A DNA stretch of 64,000 nt from Planctomycetota bacterium. Lineage in GTDB: Bacteria > Planctomycetota > UBA1135 > UBA2386. Positions within the stretch are counted from its first letter, which is position 1. Every line of letters starts with the position of its first letter. The stretch covers positions 1-64,000 of the forward strand of contig JADZDL010000168.1 in NCBI GenBank assembly GCA_020851075.1, in the 5' to 3' direction. The notes under the pieces are model-generated. The model made no database searches, was not told where the DNA came from, and saw nothing but the letters and a program-made list of their open reading frames with translations. This document shows, piece after piece, positions 54,983 to 64,000 of this stretch. The position numbers and the translations under genes are program-made.

Positions 54983-57900
54983 GCATCGACATTCCGCGCC
55001 ATTATCGCCGCTCGGCCTGGCTGGCCGGGCTGCTGGTGCTGGTGGGCGTGGGAATCGCGCTTTGGACGCTGTTCTCGGGCGAACGTGCCACTCACGGTGC
55101 GCCATTGGCGGTGGGCGAAGTGGCCGGGTCACCAGAGGCTCCCGTGCCGGTGCCGCCCAAGCTGCCGTCGAATCCGCAAGTCCCGGACGCTCCCAACCCC
55201 GGTGCCTCGGCCGTCACTGCCGAGAGCGCGCCGGGCCGGCGCGTTGCGGGGTTCGTGCGGTTGCCGAACGGTCAGCCAGCCGCGGGGGCGACCGTCACTG
55301 CCCATCGCGCGTTGTCGGTCTGGCCCGAATGGCGCCGCGAACGCATCGCTCAGGCGACCACGCGCGAGGATGGAGCGTTCCAGTTCGGTCTCGATTCGCG
55401 GACACCCGTGCTGCTCGAGTACTCACATCCATCGTGGGCGGGTGGCCTCGTCGAAGTGGCGTTGCCCGGCGGGACGGTCGAACTGCAACTGCAGCGTGGT
55501 TTTGAGTTGTTCGGGGTCGTCACCAACGATCTCAACAGCCCGCTGGCGAACGTGCGCGTCGCGGTCGAATCGGTGCTCGCCGACCAACGCCGCGCGACCG
55601 TGGTGACCACCGCGGCCAACGGCCGCTACCGCATCGGCAATCTGCCGGCGGGGCCGGTGCGGCTCGTCGCGCGCCATCCGTTGTGGCAACCGGCGACGGT
55701 GCCGGTCATCGTGGTTGGCGCGACGAATCGTGTCGACCTCTCGTTCGATCGGCCGGCTTTGTCCGCGGTGCGCGGCAAGGTGCAGACGGCGATCGGCCAA
55801 TCGCCGATTGCGGAGGCGACCATCGAACTCCTGTCGCCCAATGCCAAACTCGGCCTCGTCGATCCGGTTGCCGCCGTGACCGACACCAACGGCGCCTTCG
55901 AACTCACCGGGCTGTCCCGCGGCACGGTGCAGGCGCTCGTGCGGCATCCTGGGTATGGCACCGTGGTGCGCACGCTGGCGATCGGTGGCTCGGCAACGGA
56001 GCTCGTGTTTGAACTGCCACCGCGCCGCCCTGTGCGAGCCCAGTTGACCCTGAACGGAACCGCGCAACCGGAGTGGGTCGGCATGCTCGTCGGCATCACG
56101 GACACGGCCGGTGAGGTCGCGTACGGCACCGTTGACGATGCCGGGCAGGTGGAGTTTCCGGGGCGATTCTCGCCAGGTTGGACGACGTTCTCGTTGTTGC
56201 GCGGCGAGTACGCGTTCCAGCGCAGTCGAGCGTCGGTATTGAAACTGCGCCTCGCAGAAGGGGATGCCGAGACGATCGACTTGCCGCTGGTGCCGGCGAC
56301 CCTCGTGCGCGGCAAGGTCGTGGATGAGCAAGGGCGACCCCTCGCCGGCGTTTTGGTGCAGCAGACGCGCATGTTGGTCGAAAGCGCGCGCTGGCTCGGA
56401 GATGCCGCGGTGTCGCTCGACGTCGGTGCGTTCGGCAGTCAGGTCGTGCAGCTCGTGGGTGGCGAACGGGACATGCTGCTCGCGATGACCGGCGCGGATG
56501 GCTCCTTTACGATCCGTGGGCAGCAGCCAGGTCCGTTGCTCACGCGATTTGACCTGCCGGGACGCGGTGGCCGTTGGTTGCGCATAAGGGTGCCGGACGA
56601 CGAACGGCCGCTCGATCTCGAACCCGTGACGATGATGCGCGGCGGGCGCATTCTCGGCCGGGTGCTGCGAGGCACGACGCCGCTCGCTGGTGCGGCGGTG
56701 ACGATCCTCGGCGGGGAATCGCAGACGATGGTCGTTTCGCGCAGTGATGGCTCCTTTGTGGTGGATGACCTGCAGGCCGGGGAATACCGCGTGCGAGCGC
56801 GTCTGCCATCAATGCCGACAGCGAGTGCCGAAGAGGTCGTGCAGGTGAAGGTCGACGAAGCGCCGCCAAACCTGCGCCTCGTCTTGCCGGCGGGCCGCAC
56901 GGTGCGCGGGCTCGTGAGCGGCTCCGACGGGCAGCCGGTGCCGAGCGCGCTCGTCACCGTCACGGATTCCGTCGGGCAGCCGACCCTCACCGACCCGGCC
57001 GGGCGCTTCGTCATCGAATTGCCCGAACGCGCGATCCAGTTGCAGGTCTCGCTCGCGGATCGTTCGCGGCGCAGCCTCGTCGCGGTGCCGCGCTCGATGC
57101 GGGACGTCGAAGTGAAGCTCGACACACCGCCGCTCTGCACGCTGACGGCGCAGGTCTACGGCCTGCCTGGGCGCAAGCGGCCACCGGGAGCCTTGCTGCG
57201 CCTCGCGAGCCTCGAAGGTGGCATCGAAACCTCGGTGCGCACGCGCTGGGTCGAGATGGCCAACGGGGAGTTGACCTGGCCGCTGTGTCCCGTTGGCCGT
57301 GTGGCCGTCGAGATCCGTTGCGAAGGGTACGCCCCCTGGACGCTCGAGCGCGAGTTCGTCGCCAACGAAGAGCAGGCCCTCGGCGAGATCCTGCTCGAAC
57401 CGGGCAGCCGCCTGCGTGGCCTCGTGGTGGATGGCGCTGGCGCGCCCGTCGCCAACGCGAGCGTGCTGCTGGGGGAGGAGGCAGACCTCGATCTGTTCGA
57501 ATCGGCCGTGCGCACCGCGGCCGACGGAACGTTCGCCATCGGCGGCGTCACGACGCGCTCCTGCTCGGTGGTGGTGCATGCAGCTGGTTTTGCCGCGCAG
57601 ACCGTGTTGTTGCAGTTGCCGCAGGATGTGTTGTCCCAGAAGCCCCTCGTGGTGAAGCTTGATGCGGGCGCCACGATTGCCGTCGAAGTGCAGGTGAGTG
57701 GCCGGTCGAGGACCGGTGGCCTCGTGCAACTGCGGCGTGCGGGCCGCGTGCTGGCGGTTGCCGAGGTGGATGAAGAAGGCCTCGCCGAGTTCCACAATCG
57801 CAGCCCAGGCCTCTACTCCTTGCAGCTCTACGGCAGCGCCGAGGTCGGGCAGGAAGTGCGCGTGGAAGCCGGTGCGCAGCGCGTTGCTGTGCGGCTGTGA
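54979..57900 (+). CDS. Anchored protein with repeated carboxypeptidase-regulatory Ig-like modules
   Basis: 973 aa with a single N-terminal membrane segment (AWLAGLLVLVGVGIALWTLF). The exported part is a chain of Ig-like carboxypeptidase-regulatory modules: VAGFVRLPNGQPAAGATVTA, GVVTNDLNSPLANVRVAVES, RGKVQTAIGQSPIAEATIEL, RGKVVDEQGRPLAGVLVQQT, GRVLRGTTPLAGAAVTILGG, RGLVSGSDGQPVPSALVTVT and RGLVVDGAGAPVANASVLLG. Each starts with a G-x-V strand and has the PxxxAxV core. No catalytic residue set is visible. It starts four bases inside the kinase gene, so sigma factor, kinase and this protein are one operon; it may be the surface ligand-binding partner or a target of the kinase system. The island protein at 36166 has the same layout. 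Confidence 0.88.
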   Translation: MSIDIPRHYRRSAWLAGLLVLVGVGIALWTLFSGERATHGAPLAVGEVAGSPEAPVPVPPKLPSNPQVPDAPNPGASAVTAESAPGRRVAGFVRLPNGQPAAGATVTAHRALSVWPEWRRERIAQATTREDGAFQFGLDSRTPVLLEYSHPSWAGGLVEVALPGGTVELQLQRGFELFGVVTNDLNSPLANVRVAVESVLADQRRATVVTTAANGRYRIGNLPAGPVRLVARHPLWQPATVPVIVVGATNRVDLSFDRPALSAVRGKVQTAIGQSPIAEATIELLSPNAKLGLVDPVAAVTDTNGAFELTGLSRGTVQALVRHPGYGTVVRTLAIGGSATELVFELPPRRPVRAQLTLNGTAQPEWVGMLVGITDTAGEVAYGTVDDAGQVEFPGRFSPGWTTFSLLRGEYAFQRSRASVLKLRLAEGDAETIDLPLVPATLVRGKVVDEQGRPLAGVLVQQTRMLVESARWLGDAAVSLDVGAFGSQVVQLVGGERDMLLAMTGADGSFTIRGQQPGPLLTRFDLPGRGGRWLRIRVPDDERPLDLEPVTMMRGGRILGRVLRGTTPLAGAAVTILGGESQTMVVSRSDGSFVVDDLQAGEYRVRARLPSMPTASAEEVVQVKVDEAPPNLRLVLPAGRTVRGLVSGSDGQPVPSALVTVTDSVGQPTLTDPAGRFVIELPERAIQLQVSLADRSRRSLVAVPRSMRDVEVKLDTPPLCTLTAQVYGLPGRKRPPGALLRLASLEGGIETSVRTRWVEMANGELTWPLCPVGRVAVEIRCEGYAPWTLEREFVANEEQALGEILLEPGSRLRGLVVDGAGAPVANASVLLGEEADLDLFESAVRTAADGTFAIGGVTTRSCSVVVHAAGFAAQTVLLQLPQDVLSQKPLVVKLDAGATIAVEVQVSGRSRTGGLVQLRRAGRVLAVAEVDEEGLAEFHNRSPGLYSLQLYGSAEVGQEVRVEAGAQRVAVRL

Positions 57901-57975
57901 GCGCCCGCCAGGTGTTTCCGTAGGCTTGTGCGGTCGTGCATTGCCTATGCCATGCCGGCGGGGCAAGCTTCCGGG

Positions 57976-60459
57976 ATGCGCCACCTCGCGTTTGCCGGAG
58001 TCCTCGTGCTGGCCGTTGCTTGTGGCGGCAAGGTGCAAGAGCCGTTGCCCCAGGCCGCGAAGGGTGCTGCAGGAGCTAGCGCGCCTGCGACGTCGACCCA
58101 GCCGAGCGTGATCTCGGACGAAGAGCTCGCGGGTGAACTCGCCGTCGCGCGCGCTGGCTGTGCACGTTGCCACGAGTTGCCGGCCCCGGCAGCGCCGCGG
58201 CTAGCACCGCTCGCGGGCCCGGCGCTCGCGGCAGCGGCCCGTTGGCACGCGGCGGATGGTGGGCAGGAGTTCTTGCGGCGGCATCACGGCGGTGACGCGG
58301 CGCCGGATCTCGCGGCGTGGGTGCGCTCCCTCGCCGCGGCCGAACCTGAGCTCGCGACGTTCGCGGTGTCGCCAGCGGCGATGGCGCGCGGCGAAGTGCT
58401 GTTCCGGCAGCTGGCGTGCCAGGGTTGCCATGTGACGACCGAGCTGGAATCGTTGGCAACGCGCACCGATGTCCAGCACGTCGCGGCGTTCTTGCAGCAG
58501 CCGGCTGAACATCGCCCCGCGGCGGTGCACGACTTCCGCCTCGAAGCAGGCGAAGCGAACGCGATCGCCTCGTGGTTGTTGCGCAGCCAGGCCGCGCAGG
58601 AAGCGACCGCCGCGGTGCCGGGGTTTGCCTACGAGTGCTTCGAGATGAAGATCGAGTCGGACGCGTTGCCCGAACTCGATGGCAAGCAGCCGGCGGCGAA
58701 AGGGCTCGCGACGAAGCTGGACGCGACGGTGGCGACGCGCGAAGACCACTTCGCCCTGCGGTTCCAGGCGACGTTGCTGGTGCCGGCCGATGGCGAATGG
58801 AAGTTCACGTGCGGCAGCGACGACTGTTCGTGGTTGTGGATCGACGATGAGCTCATCGTCCGCAACGAGAATATCGGTCCGCATCGGCGGCGCAGCGGCA
58901 AGGTGCAGCTCAAGGCCGGGGCGCATTCGCTGCGGGTCGTGTTTGCTGAGGCAGCGGGACAGCAGACGCTCGAAGTGCTGTGGTCGGGGCCTTCCGTAAA
59001 GGAACAGGAGATTCCGGCGTCGAGTGCTTCGGCGACGAGCCGCGCGTTCGTGCCGCCGGCGCCGATGCCGGCGCCCGATGCGGCGGCGGTTGCGCGGGGC
59101 CGCGAGCAGGCAGTCGCGCGTCGGTGCGCGAGTTGCCACGCGATCGAGGGCATGACGGCGCCGGCTCCGGCAGCGAAGCCCTTCCTGTCTCTTGGCAGTG
59201 GCGCCTGTCCGCAGGTGGTGGGCGCGGTTTCCGTGCAACAGGCGGCGGCGAGTGCGCTCGGCAAACCGCACGACGACGCCAGCGAACTGCGTTTTGCGCT
59301 GATGCGCGACGGTTGCCTCGCGTGCCATGCGCGCGGCGGTGTGGGGGGCCTACCGGTGGTCGTGAAGCAGGGCCTCGCCGAGGTTGAGGACATCGGCGAC
59401 GAAGGCCGTTTCCCGCCTGATCTCACGAATGTCGGCCATCGGCTGCGCAAGGCGTGGATCGAGAAGGTGCTTGCCGAAGGCCACAAGGCGCGCCCCTATG
59501 TGAAGGTGCGCATGCCGCGGTTGTCGGCGGCGAGTGCGCGCCGCTACGCGGACTTGTTTGCCGCGGTCGATGGGCGCCCGGGCGATGACGAGGAGCCGCC
59601 GTTCTCGCTCGAACAAGCCGAACTCGGTCGCCAGCTCGTCGGTGTCGGCGGCAAGAACTGCGTCACCTGCCACACGTTTGCTGACAAGAAGGCGCTGGGC
59701 CCGCAGGGCATGGATCTCGGCATGCAGTATGAGCGAGTGCGGCCCGCGTGGTTTGCCGATTGGCTCCTGCACGCGATCACGCTGCGGCCCGGCACGCGTA
59801 TGCCGCAGCTCTGGATCGGCGGCGAAAACGACCGGCACGAAGTGGATGCGATCCGCACGTGGTTGTCCCTCGGGGCCTCCGCGCCGCTGCCGAACGGGCT
59901 CGCGACGAACGCTGGCCTCGTGCTCGAACCGAACGATCGGCCGCTGCTGCACGGAGCGTTCCTACCTGGGCTCTCGGCGCGCTGCATCATGGTCGGTTCG
60001 CCGCAGCGCACGCATTACGCCTACGACGTCGAACACGGCCGACTGGCCTGGCTCTGGCGCGGCGCCTTCGTGGATGCGTCGGGCACGTGGAGTGGTCGCG
60101 CGGGGCAACTCATCGAACCGAAGGGGGTCGATTGGCTCGTGCTTGACGACCTCCTCTTTGGCGAACCGGGCGCGGGCGAACCCAAACGTCGGGTGCTCGC
60201 GAGAAGCATGCAAGCGGACGGGCATCCGGTGTTCCGCGTCGAAGTCGGCGCTGCGGAGTTCGACGACGTTGCAGTGCCCAGACTCATGCGCGGTGGCAGT
60301 GAGGTCGTGCGCACGCTGCATTGCCGGCGCGGGCCGTTGCGGGTGGATTTGAGCGCGCAGTTGCGAGGCAAGGCGCGGTTGACCGTTGGTGGGGAACCGG
60401 CGGCTGCGAAGTACACGTTGCAAGCGGGCGAAAGCCTGGAGGTCGTCTACCAATGGTGA
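57976..60459 (+). CDS. PA14-domain multihaem c-type cytochrome lipoprotein
   Basis: 827 aa from the ATG at 57976, giving a lipoprotein signal with lipobox (MRHLAFAGVLVLAVACGGK). Five CxxCH haem sites lie at residues 62, 148, 384, 447 and 562 (CARCH, CQGCH, CASCH, CLACH, CVTCH). Between the second and third is a PA14-like beta domain (~210-340; FKFTCGSDDCSWLWIDDELI-type strands, AGAHSLRVVFAEAAGQQTLE and VLWSGPSVKEQE). The C-terminal part is beta-rich (PNDRPLLHGAFLPGLSARCI). It is a paralogue in design of the cytochrome at 5407, there with four domains after PA14. The downstream propeller gene starts seven bases before this stop, so they are co-translated. Confidence 0.9.
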   Translation: MRHLAFAGVLVLAVACGGKVQEPLPQAAKGAAGASAPATSTQPSVISDEELAGELAVARAGCARCHELPAPAAPRLAPLAGPALAAAARWHAADGGQEFLRRHHGGDAAPDLAAWVRSLAAAEPELATFAVSPAAMARGEVLFRQLACQGCHVTTELESLATRTDVQHVAAFLQQPAEHRPAAVHDFRLEAGEANAIASWLLRSQAAQEATAAVPGFAYECFEMKIESDALPELDGKQPAAKGLATKLDATVATREDHFALRFQATLLVPADGEWKFTCGSDDCSWLWIDDELIVRNENIGPHRRRSGKVQLKAGAHSLRVVFAEAAGQQTLEVLWSGPSVKEQEIPASSASATSRAFVPPAPMPAPDAAAVARGREQAVARRCASCHAIEGMTAPAPAAKPFLSLGSGACPQVVGAVSVQQAAASALGKPHDDASELRFALMRDGCLACHARGGVGGLPVVVKQGLAEVEDIGDEGRFPPDLTNVGHRLRKAWIEKVLAEGHKARPYVKVRMPRLSAASARRYADLFAAVDGRPGDDEEPPFSLEQAELGRQLVGVGGKNCVTCHTFADKKALGPQGMDLGMQYERVRPAWFADWLLHAITLRPGTRMPQLWIGGENDRHEVDAIRTWLSLGASAPLPNGLATNAGLVLEPNDRPLLHGAFLPGLSARCIMVGSPQRTHYAYDVEHGRLAWLWRGAFVDASGTWSGRAGQLIEPKGVDWLVLDDLLFGEPGAGEPKRRVLARSMQADGHPVFRVEVGAAEFDDVAVPRLMRGGSEVVRTLHCRRGPLRVDLSAQLRGKARLTVGGEPAAAKYTLQAGESLEVVYQW

Positions 60460-61931
60460 TGTCATTCGCGGCGCTCTCGTTCCTGTTTGTTCCGCTGCCG
60501 CAGGAGCCCGCTTCGCCCGCGCCGGTGCCGGCGACTTCGGAGGTGGACGAAGCGGCCTACGTCGCGATCGTCGATGTGCCGTTGCCCAAAGACGTGGTGC
60601 TCGAAGTTGGTGGCATGGTGCAGCGCGGTGACGACACGTTTGTCTGCACGCGTCGCGGCGAAATCTGGCGCATCACCGGTGCTGGCGGGGCGGAGCCGAA
60701 GTGTTCGTTGTGGGCCGATGGCCTGCAGGAACCGCTTGGCCTCGTGGACCTCGACGGCTGGCTCTATTGCAGCCAACGTGGCGAACTTTCGCGCCTGCGC
60801 GACGCCGACGGGGATGGTCGCATGGACCAGTTGGAGACCGTGGCGCAGGGTTGGCCGTTGTCGGGCAACTACCACGAATACTGCTTTGGGCCGACGCTGG
60901 CGGGCGATGGATCACTGTGGCTCACGCTGAACAAGCCGTTTGGCGACGAACCGTTCGGGCGCGCGGATTGGCGCGGTTGGGCGATTCGCGTGCCCAAGGG
61001 CGGCAATACGTTTGAGCCCGTTTGCGCGGGTCTGCGTTCGCCGGCGGGCGTGGGCACGGCGCCCGATGGGCAGGTCTGGTACACGGACAATCAGGGTGAG
61101 TGGTGCGCGGCCTGCAAGTTTGCCCCGCTCGAAGTCGGCGACTTCCACGGTCATCCGTGGGGCATCGATTCGTGCAAACTGCCGGAGAGCAAGGTGCCGT
61201 TTCCTGGCGCGGTGAAGAGTGGTCTGCGCCTCGCCGAAGCGGCGCGCACGCTGCCAAACTTCCGCCTGCCCGCGGTGTGGATGCCCTACGACAAGCTCGG
61301 GCGGTCCGCAGCGGGTTTCGTCTGGGACACGAAGGGCAACTTCGGCCCATTCCGCGGCCAGGTGTTCTGCGGGGACCAATACTCGTCCGAGGTGTTCCGC
61401 ATGTCGCTCGAGAAGGTCGGCGGGCGTTGGCAAGGCGCCTGCTATCCGTTCCGGCGCGGCGTGAAGAGTGGCATCACGCGCGTCCTGTGGGGCAGTGATG
61501 GAGCACTCTGGTGCGGGCTCACCAACCGTGGTTGGGGTTCGCTCGGCCAGGCCGAACATGGTCTGCAGCGGCTCGTCTGGCAGCAGAAGACGCCGTTTGA
61601 GCTGCTTGAGGTGACTGCGCTCGCCGGTGGTTTCCGACTGCGCTTCACCGAACCCGTCAACGCGAGCAGCACGCTGCCGGTGGGCTTTGCCGTGCGCAGT
61701 TACACCTACGATCTGCACGAGAACTACGGCTGTCCCGAACGCGATGCGAAGCCGCACACGATCACGGCGACGGCGCTTTCGGAGGATGGGCTCTGCATCG
61801 ACCTCATGGTCGATGGGCTCGAGGACGTGCGCGTCTACGAACTGAGTTGTCCCGCGGTGCTCAGCGCCAGCTCGGGCAAGGCCCCGTGGCACCCGATTGC
61901 GTGGTACACGCGCAATCAGACGCCGCAGTAG
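60453..61931 (+). CDS. Secreted beta-propeller protein, sorbosone-dehydrogenase-like
   Basis: 492 aa from the ATG at 60453 (GGAGG ten bases upstream); a second ATG at 60459 is possible. The signal peptide is MVMSFAALSFLFVPLPQEPA. Propeller blades are visible in VVLEVGGMVQRGDDTFVCTR, WADGLQEPLGLVDLDGWLYC, RLRDADGDGRMDQLETVAQG and FGPTLAGDGSLWLTLNKPFG. The C-terminal ~110 residues (RSYTYDLHENYGCPERDAKP, HTITATALSEDGLCIDLMVD, YELSCPAVLSASSGKAPWHP) match those of the 2458 propeller protein. The two stand in the same operon relation to a PA14 cytochrome, in reverse order. The unit likely oxidises a sugar-type compound outside the cytoplasm and passes electrons to the cytochrome; the substrate is unknown. 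Confidence 0.86.
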   Translation: MVMSFAALSFLFVPLPQEPASPAPVPATSEVDEAAYVAIVDVPLPKDVVLEVGGMVQRGDDTFVCTRRGEIWRITGAGGAEPKCSLWADGLQEPLGLVDLDGWLYCSQRGELSRLRDADGDGRMDQLETVAQGWPLSGNYHEYCFGPTLAGDGSLWLTLNKPFGDEPFGRADWRGWAIRVPKGGNTFEPVCAGLRSPAGVGTAPDGQVWYTDNQGEWCAACKFAPLEVGDFHGHPWGIDSCKLPESKVPFPGAVKSGLRLAEAARTLPNFRLPAVWMPYDKLGRSAAGFVWDTKGNFGPFRGQVFCGDQYSSEVFRMSLEKVGGRWQGACYPFRRGVKSGITRVLWGSDGALWCGLTNRGWGSLGQAEHGLQRLVWQQKTPFELLEVTALAGGFRLRFTEPVNASSTLPVGFAVRSYTYDLHENYGCPERDAKPHTITATALSEDGLCIDLMVDGLEDVRVYELSCPAVLSASSGKAPWHPIAWYTRNQTPQ

Positions 61932-61934
61932 GCG

Positions 61935-63314
61935 CTACCGAGGGGGGACTTCCACCCACCAGACGCGTTCACTCCGCAGCAGGTCGAGGTCATCCTTCAG
62001 CACCCAGGCCCACTGTTGGCCTGACGGTTTCGCATCGTCGCGCACCCGGCAGACGACCTGGTACTTGCCGGGCTGCAGGTCGCGAACGCCGAGTTTCCAC
62101 TTGTTGCGGCCGCCGCCGACGTTGCCGCCGCGATCGCCCGTCACCGTGATCGGCGCGAGTTTGCCGCGGCGCAGGCGGTCGGGAAGACGGTCGTCCTTCG
62201 TGGGGGCGATGGCCTGCGCTTCGGGAAGGACAAACCACTCCACTTCGAGGGCGTGCGTCTTGGGCTGCATCACCGTGACCTCGAAGGTGAGCCCACCGCC
62301 GGCGGCGATGGCCTTGTCCTTGTCGCGCACGGGTTCTGGCTCCTGTGAGTCGATGGGATCCACTCGGCGGTAGATCGCGAGCAGCATGGCCTCACGGCAC
62401 ACGGGACAGAACTGATTGCCGTTCTCCATGGTGCAACCGCCCGAAGTGGGTTTCCAAGCCCCCTTGATCCGGCCATCGGCACCGCGATAGGTCCCCACGC
62501 CGGGCACGCCGGCCGCGATGAAGTGTTTCCACGGCGCGACTTTCTCGTCGTCGCTCGTGCTGACGTTGATGGTGTCCCGCGGTGAGCCGCGATGACCCGT
62601 GAACGTGCTGTATTCGTCGCTGAGGCCGCCAAAGGCGTGCCCCCATTCGTGCACGAGCGTTTCGTCGGCGCGGCCGCCGATTGCGGCGATGCCGCCGCCG
62701 CCGGTGCCGCTCGAGCCGGCCTTGACGATGGCGATGGCGTAGCCGTCGTGTTCGTCGAGCTGCTGCAACATCGCCTGGGCCTTCTGCTGGTCCACCCCGA
62801 CCTGGCCTTGCACCGAGCCCGCGACGAACCCGCCGAGCGCAGTCTCCTTGGTGCGCCCGAATCCACTGATGCCCTGGTCCTTGCTGGTCAGGTTCTCGCG
62901 CACGAAGTTGTGGTACGCGAAGTACTCACCGAGCATCTTGTGGTTGCGGAAGACGTCGGCGACGGACCTGGCGATGTCATCAAACTCGTTCTGGTCGTCG
63001 AGGCCGAACCCGTCCCCCATGACCACGACGTCGACCCGGTTGTTGGAAGGGCCATTGCGCTTGATATCGCCCCATCCGAGGTAGGCCGTGGGCTGCGTGC
63101 GCAAGCCGGCCATCTTGCCCCAGGCCGTGTTCGGATACCGCGCGGCGAGTTGCTTGTAGAGCGTCAACGCCTGGGGGTAGCGCGCCTCGGCGACGGCCTT
63201 CTCAGCGCGCTGGAACTCAGCCTCCGCCTTCTTGTTCTCCGGGCTCTGGGCCGTGAGCGACGACAGCAGGACGAGTACGGCCCCGAGTGGTCGCAGCGTG
63301 TGTGGTGTGAGCAT
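61935..63314 (-). CDS. M64-type (IgA-peptidase-like) zinc metallopeptidase
   Basis: 459 aa from the ATG at 63314, chosen because GGAGG lies five bases upstream and a signal peptide follows (MLTPHTLRPLGAVLVLLSSL). The zinc motif is HEWGHAFGGLSDEY at residues 222-235, the form used by the M64 family (HExxHxxxxxxDEY). Preceding family phrases are RVDVVVMGDGFGLDDQNEFD and VFRNHKMLGEYFAYHNFVRE. The N-terminus contains a short TPR-like stretch (AEFQRAEKAVAEARYPQALT). A C-terminal beta domain (LAPITVTGDRGGNVGGGRNK) may bind substrate. It faces the propeller gene convergently across three bases. The protein is secreted; the substrate is not shown. Confidence 0.88.
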   Translation of the reverse strand: MLTPHTLRPLGAVLVLLSSLTAQSPENKKAEAEFQRAEKAVAEARYPQALTLYKQLAARYPNTAWGKMAGLRTQPTAYLGWGDIKRNGPSNNRVDVVVMGDGFGLDDQNEFDDIARSVADVFRNHKMLGEYFAYHNFVRENLTSKDQGISGFGRTKETALGGFVAGSVQGQVGVDQQKAQAMLQQLDEHDGYAIAIVKAGSSGTGGGGIAAIGGRADETLVHEWGHAFGGLSDEYSTFTGHRGSPRDTINVSTSDDEKVAPWKHFIAAGVPGVGTYRGADGRIKGAWKPTSGGCTMENGNQFCPVCREAMLLAIYRRVDPIDSQEPEPVRDKDKAIAAGGGLTFEVTVMQPKTHALEVEWFVLPEAQAIAPTKDDRLPDRLRRGKLAPITVTGDRGGNVGGGRNKWKLGVRDLQPGKYQVVCRVRDDAKPSGQQWAWVLKDDLDLLRSERVWWVEVPPR

Positions 63315-63411
63315 GGGATCCTCCATGCTCACGATACTGCGTTCTTGGCAAGGCGGGGACGCGACTCCGGCAAACCGCGGTCCACAACGGGGACCGCGGC
63401 GGAATCGCGGG

Positions 63412-64000
63412 TTATCGAACTGGACCCTTGGCCAGATTCTCGTAGAGCCACACGAAGGACTCGCGCTTCGCCGCCGGCACGAGTGCATCGAGTTCTTCGT
63501 TGAGCGCTTTCAGTTGCTCTTGGATCACGGCGCGTTCGGGTTGGCGCGCCTGGTAGAGCTCGGAGTACTTCTTGTTCGCTTCCGCCTCGTTGAGGCCGGC
63601 GCTCGCTTTCTCGTGGGCGGCAGCAATCTCGCCCTGGAGGGCCTGCATCTTCTGCTGCTGTTCCGCGAGGCCCGCCCGCAGCTCAGTGACACGCTGTTGT
63701 TGCGCATCGTCGAGCACTTTGCCCTTCGGTGACCAGTGCGAATAGGCGCCGGCAACGAGATCGAGATCCCCATCACCGTCGATGTCGAAGGCGTCCACGT
63801 AGAGCCCGGAATCGGGGCGCGCCGGTTGGTCTGCGTCCTTCTTGCTGCGGGGCACGAGCGTGATCGGAGCGCCGAGCGTCGTGGTCTTGTCACCCGTGTT
63901 CAAGAACACGTAGACGCCGCCGCCTTCGCCTTGCCGGTAGGCATCGCCCATGCCGCTGGCGAGCAGGTCGAGTTTGCCATCGCCATTCCAGTCGAGCCCG
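63412..64000 (-). CDS. FG-GAP/VCBS repeat protein (partial, runs off right edge)
   Basis: The frame is open to base 64000, so the N-terminus is outside. Two calcium-binding repeat motifs of the FG-GAP/VCBS type are visible (LDWNGDGKLDLLASGMGDAY and VDAFDIDGDGDLDLVAGAYS), each in the D-x-DGDG-x-x-DL form of a beta-propeller. After the second, a long helical, Gln/Glu/Lys-rich region follows (DDAQQQRVTELRAGLAEQQQ, KMQALQGEIAAAHEKASAGL), probably a coiled coil, and the end is FVWLYENLAKGPVR. It should be an exported, calcium-stabilised surface protein. No neighbour gives a pathway. Confidence 0.82.
   Translation of the reverse strand, partial: GLDWNGDGKLDLLASGMGDAYRQGEGGGVYVFLNTGDKTTTLGAPITLVPRSKKDADQPARPDSGLYVDAFDIDGDGDLDLVAGAYSHWSPKGKVLDDAQQQRVTELRAGLAEQQQKMQALQGEIAAAHEKASAGLNEAEANKKYSELYQARQPERAVIQEQLKALNEELDALVPAAKRESFVWLYENLAKGPVR

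Overview
The window reads as chromosomal DNA of a GC-rich, Gram-negative-type bacterium, most likely a member of the Planctomycetota. Pointers are secreted proteins joining PA14-type domains to several CxxCH haem sites, DUF6797/beta-propeller partners, an ECF sigma factor overlapping a transmembrane Ser/Thr kinase, carboxypeptidase-regulatory (Ig-like) repeat proteins, and large signal-peptide proteins sharing an LG(L/M)PGC module. The lineage is inference from gene content; no rRNA or tRNA gene was found.

Layout. 1-16.8 kb: a Pro/Thr-rich secreted TPR protein cut by the left edge, a DUF502 membrane protein, a DUF6797-propeller/PA14-cytochrome pair, a coupled pair of secreted amidohydrolases, and a coupled operon YfiR-like protein > hybrid histidine kinase > TonB-dependent receptor. 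16.9-24.5 kb: an RND efflux operon (TetR, outer membrane factor, membrane fusion protein, pump) with a D-amino-acid-oxidase-like gene at its end and a double palindromic operator in front. 24.5-29.2 kb: class V aminotransferase, O6-alkylguanine methyltransferase, two lipoproteins, an acyl-CoA thioesterase.

29.3-41.5 kb is an accessory island with visibly lower GC and different codon use, full of mobile-element debris: a phage/plasmid-type gene whose C-terminus looks like a Dam-type methyltransferase without its catalytic motif, a broken DDE transposase, a decayed IS630-like scar, a group II intron with a broken reverse transcriptase, and a truncated integrase-core transposase. Inside it lies the most unusual set of the window (32.1-38.5 kb): a 12-cysteine secreted protein, a C39-like peptidase with a C-terminal membrane anchor (plus a possible double-glycine micro-peptide just upstream), a DUF1573 protein, a MauE-thioredoxin fusion and an anchored carboxypeptidase-regulatory repeat protein. 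Together these suggest an envelope system for making, oxidising/reducing or processing disulfide-rich peptides. I know of no description of this combination, but its function is inference.

41.5-45.5 kb: surface polysaccharide genes (flippase, glycosyltransferase, UDP-GlcNAc 2-epimerase). 45.7-51.6 kb: three large secreted proteins, including a degenerate gluzincin-like protein and a C-type-lectin/glycine-rich protein. 51.8-57.9 kb: an overlapping operon of sigma factor, kinase and Ig-like repeat protein. 58.0-61.9 kb: a second PA14-cytochrome/beta-propeller pair, paralogous to the one at 2.5-7.5 kb. 61.9-64 kb: an M64-type metallopeptidase and an FG-GAP/VCBS protein cut by the right edge.
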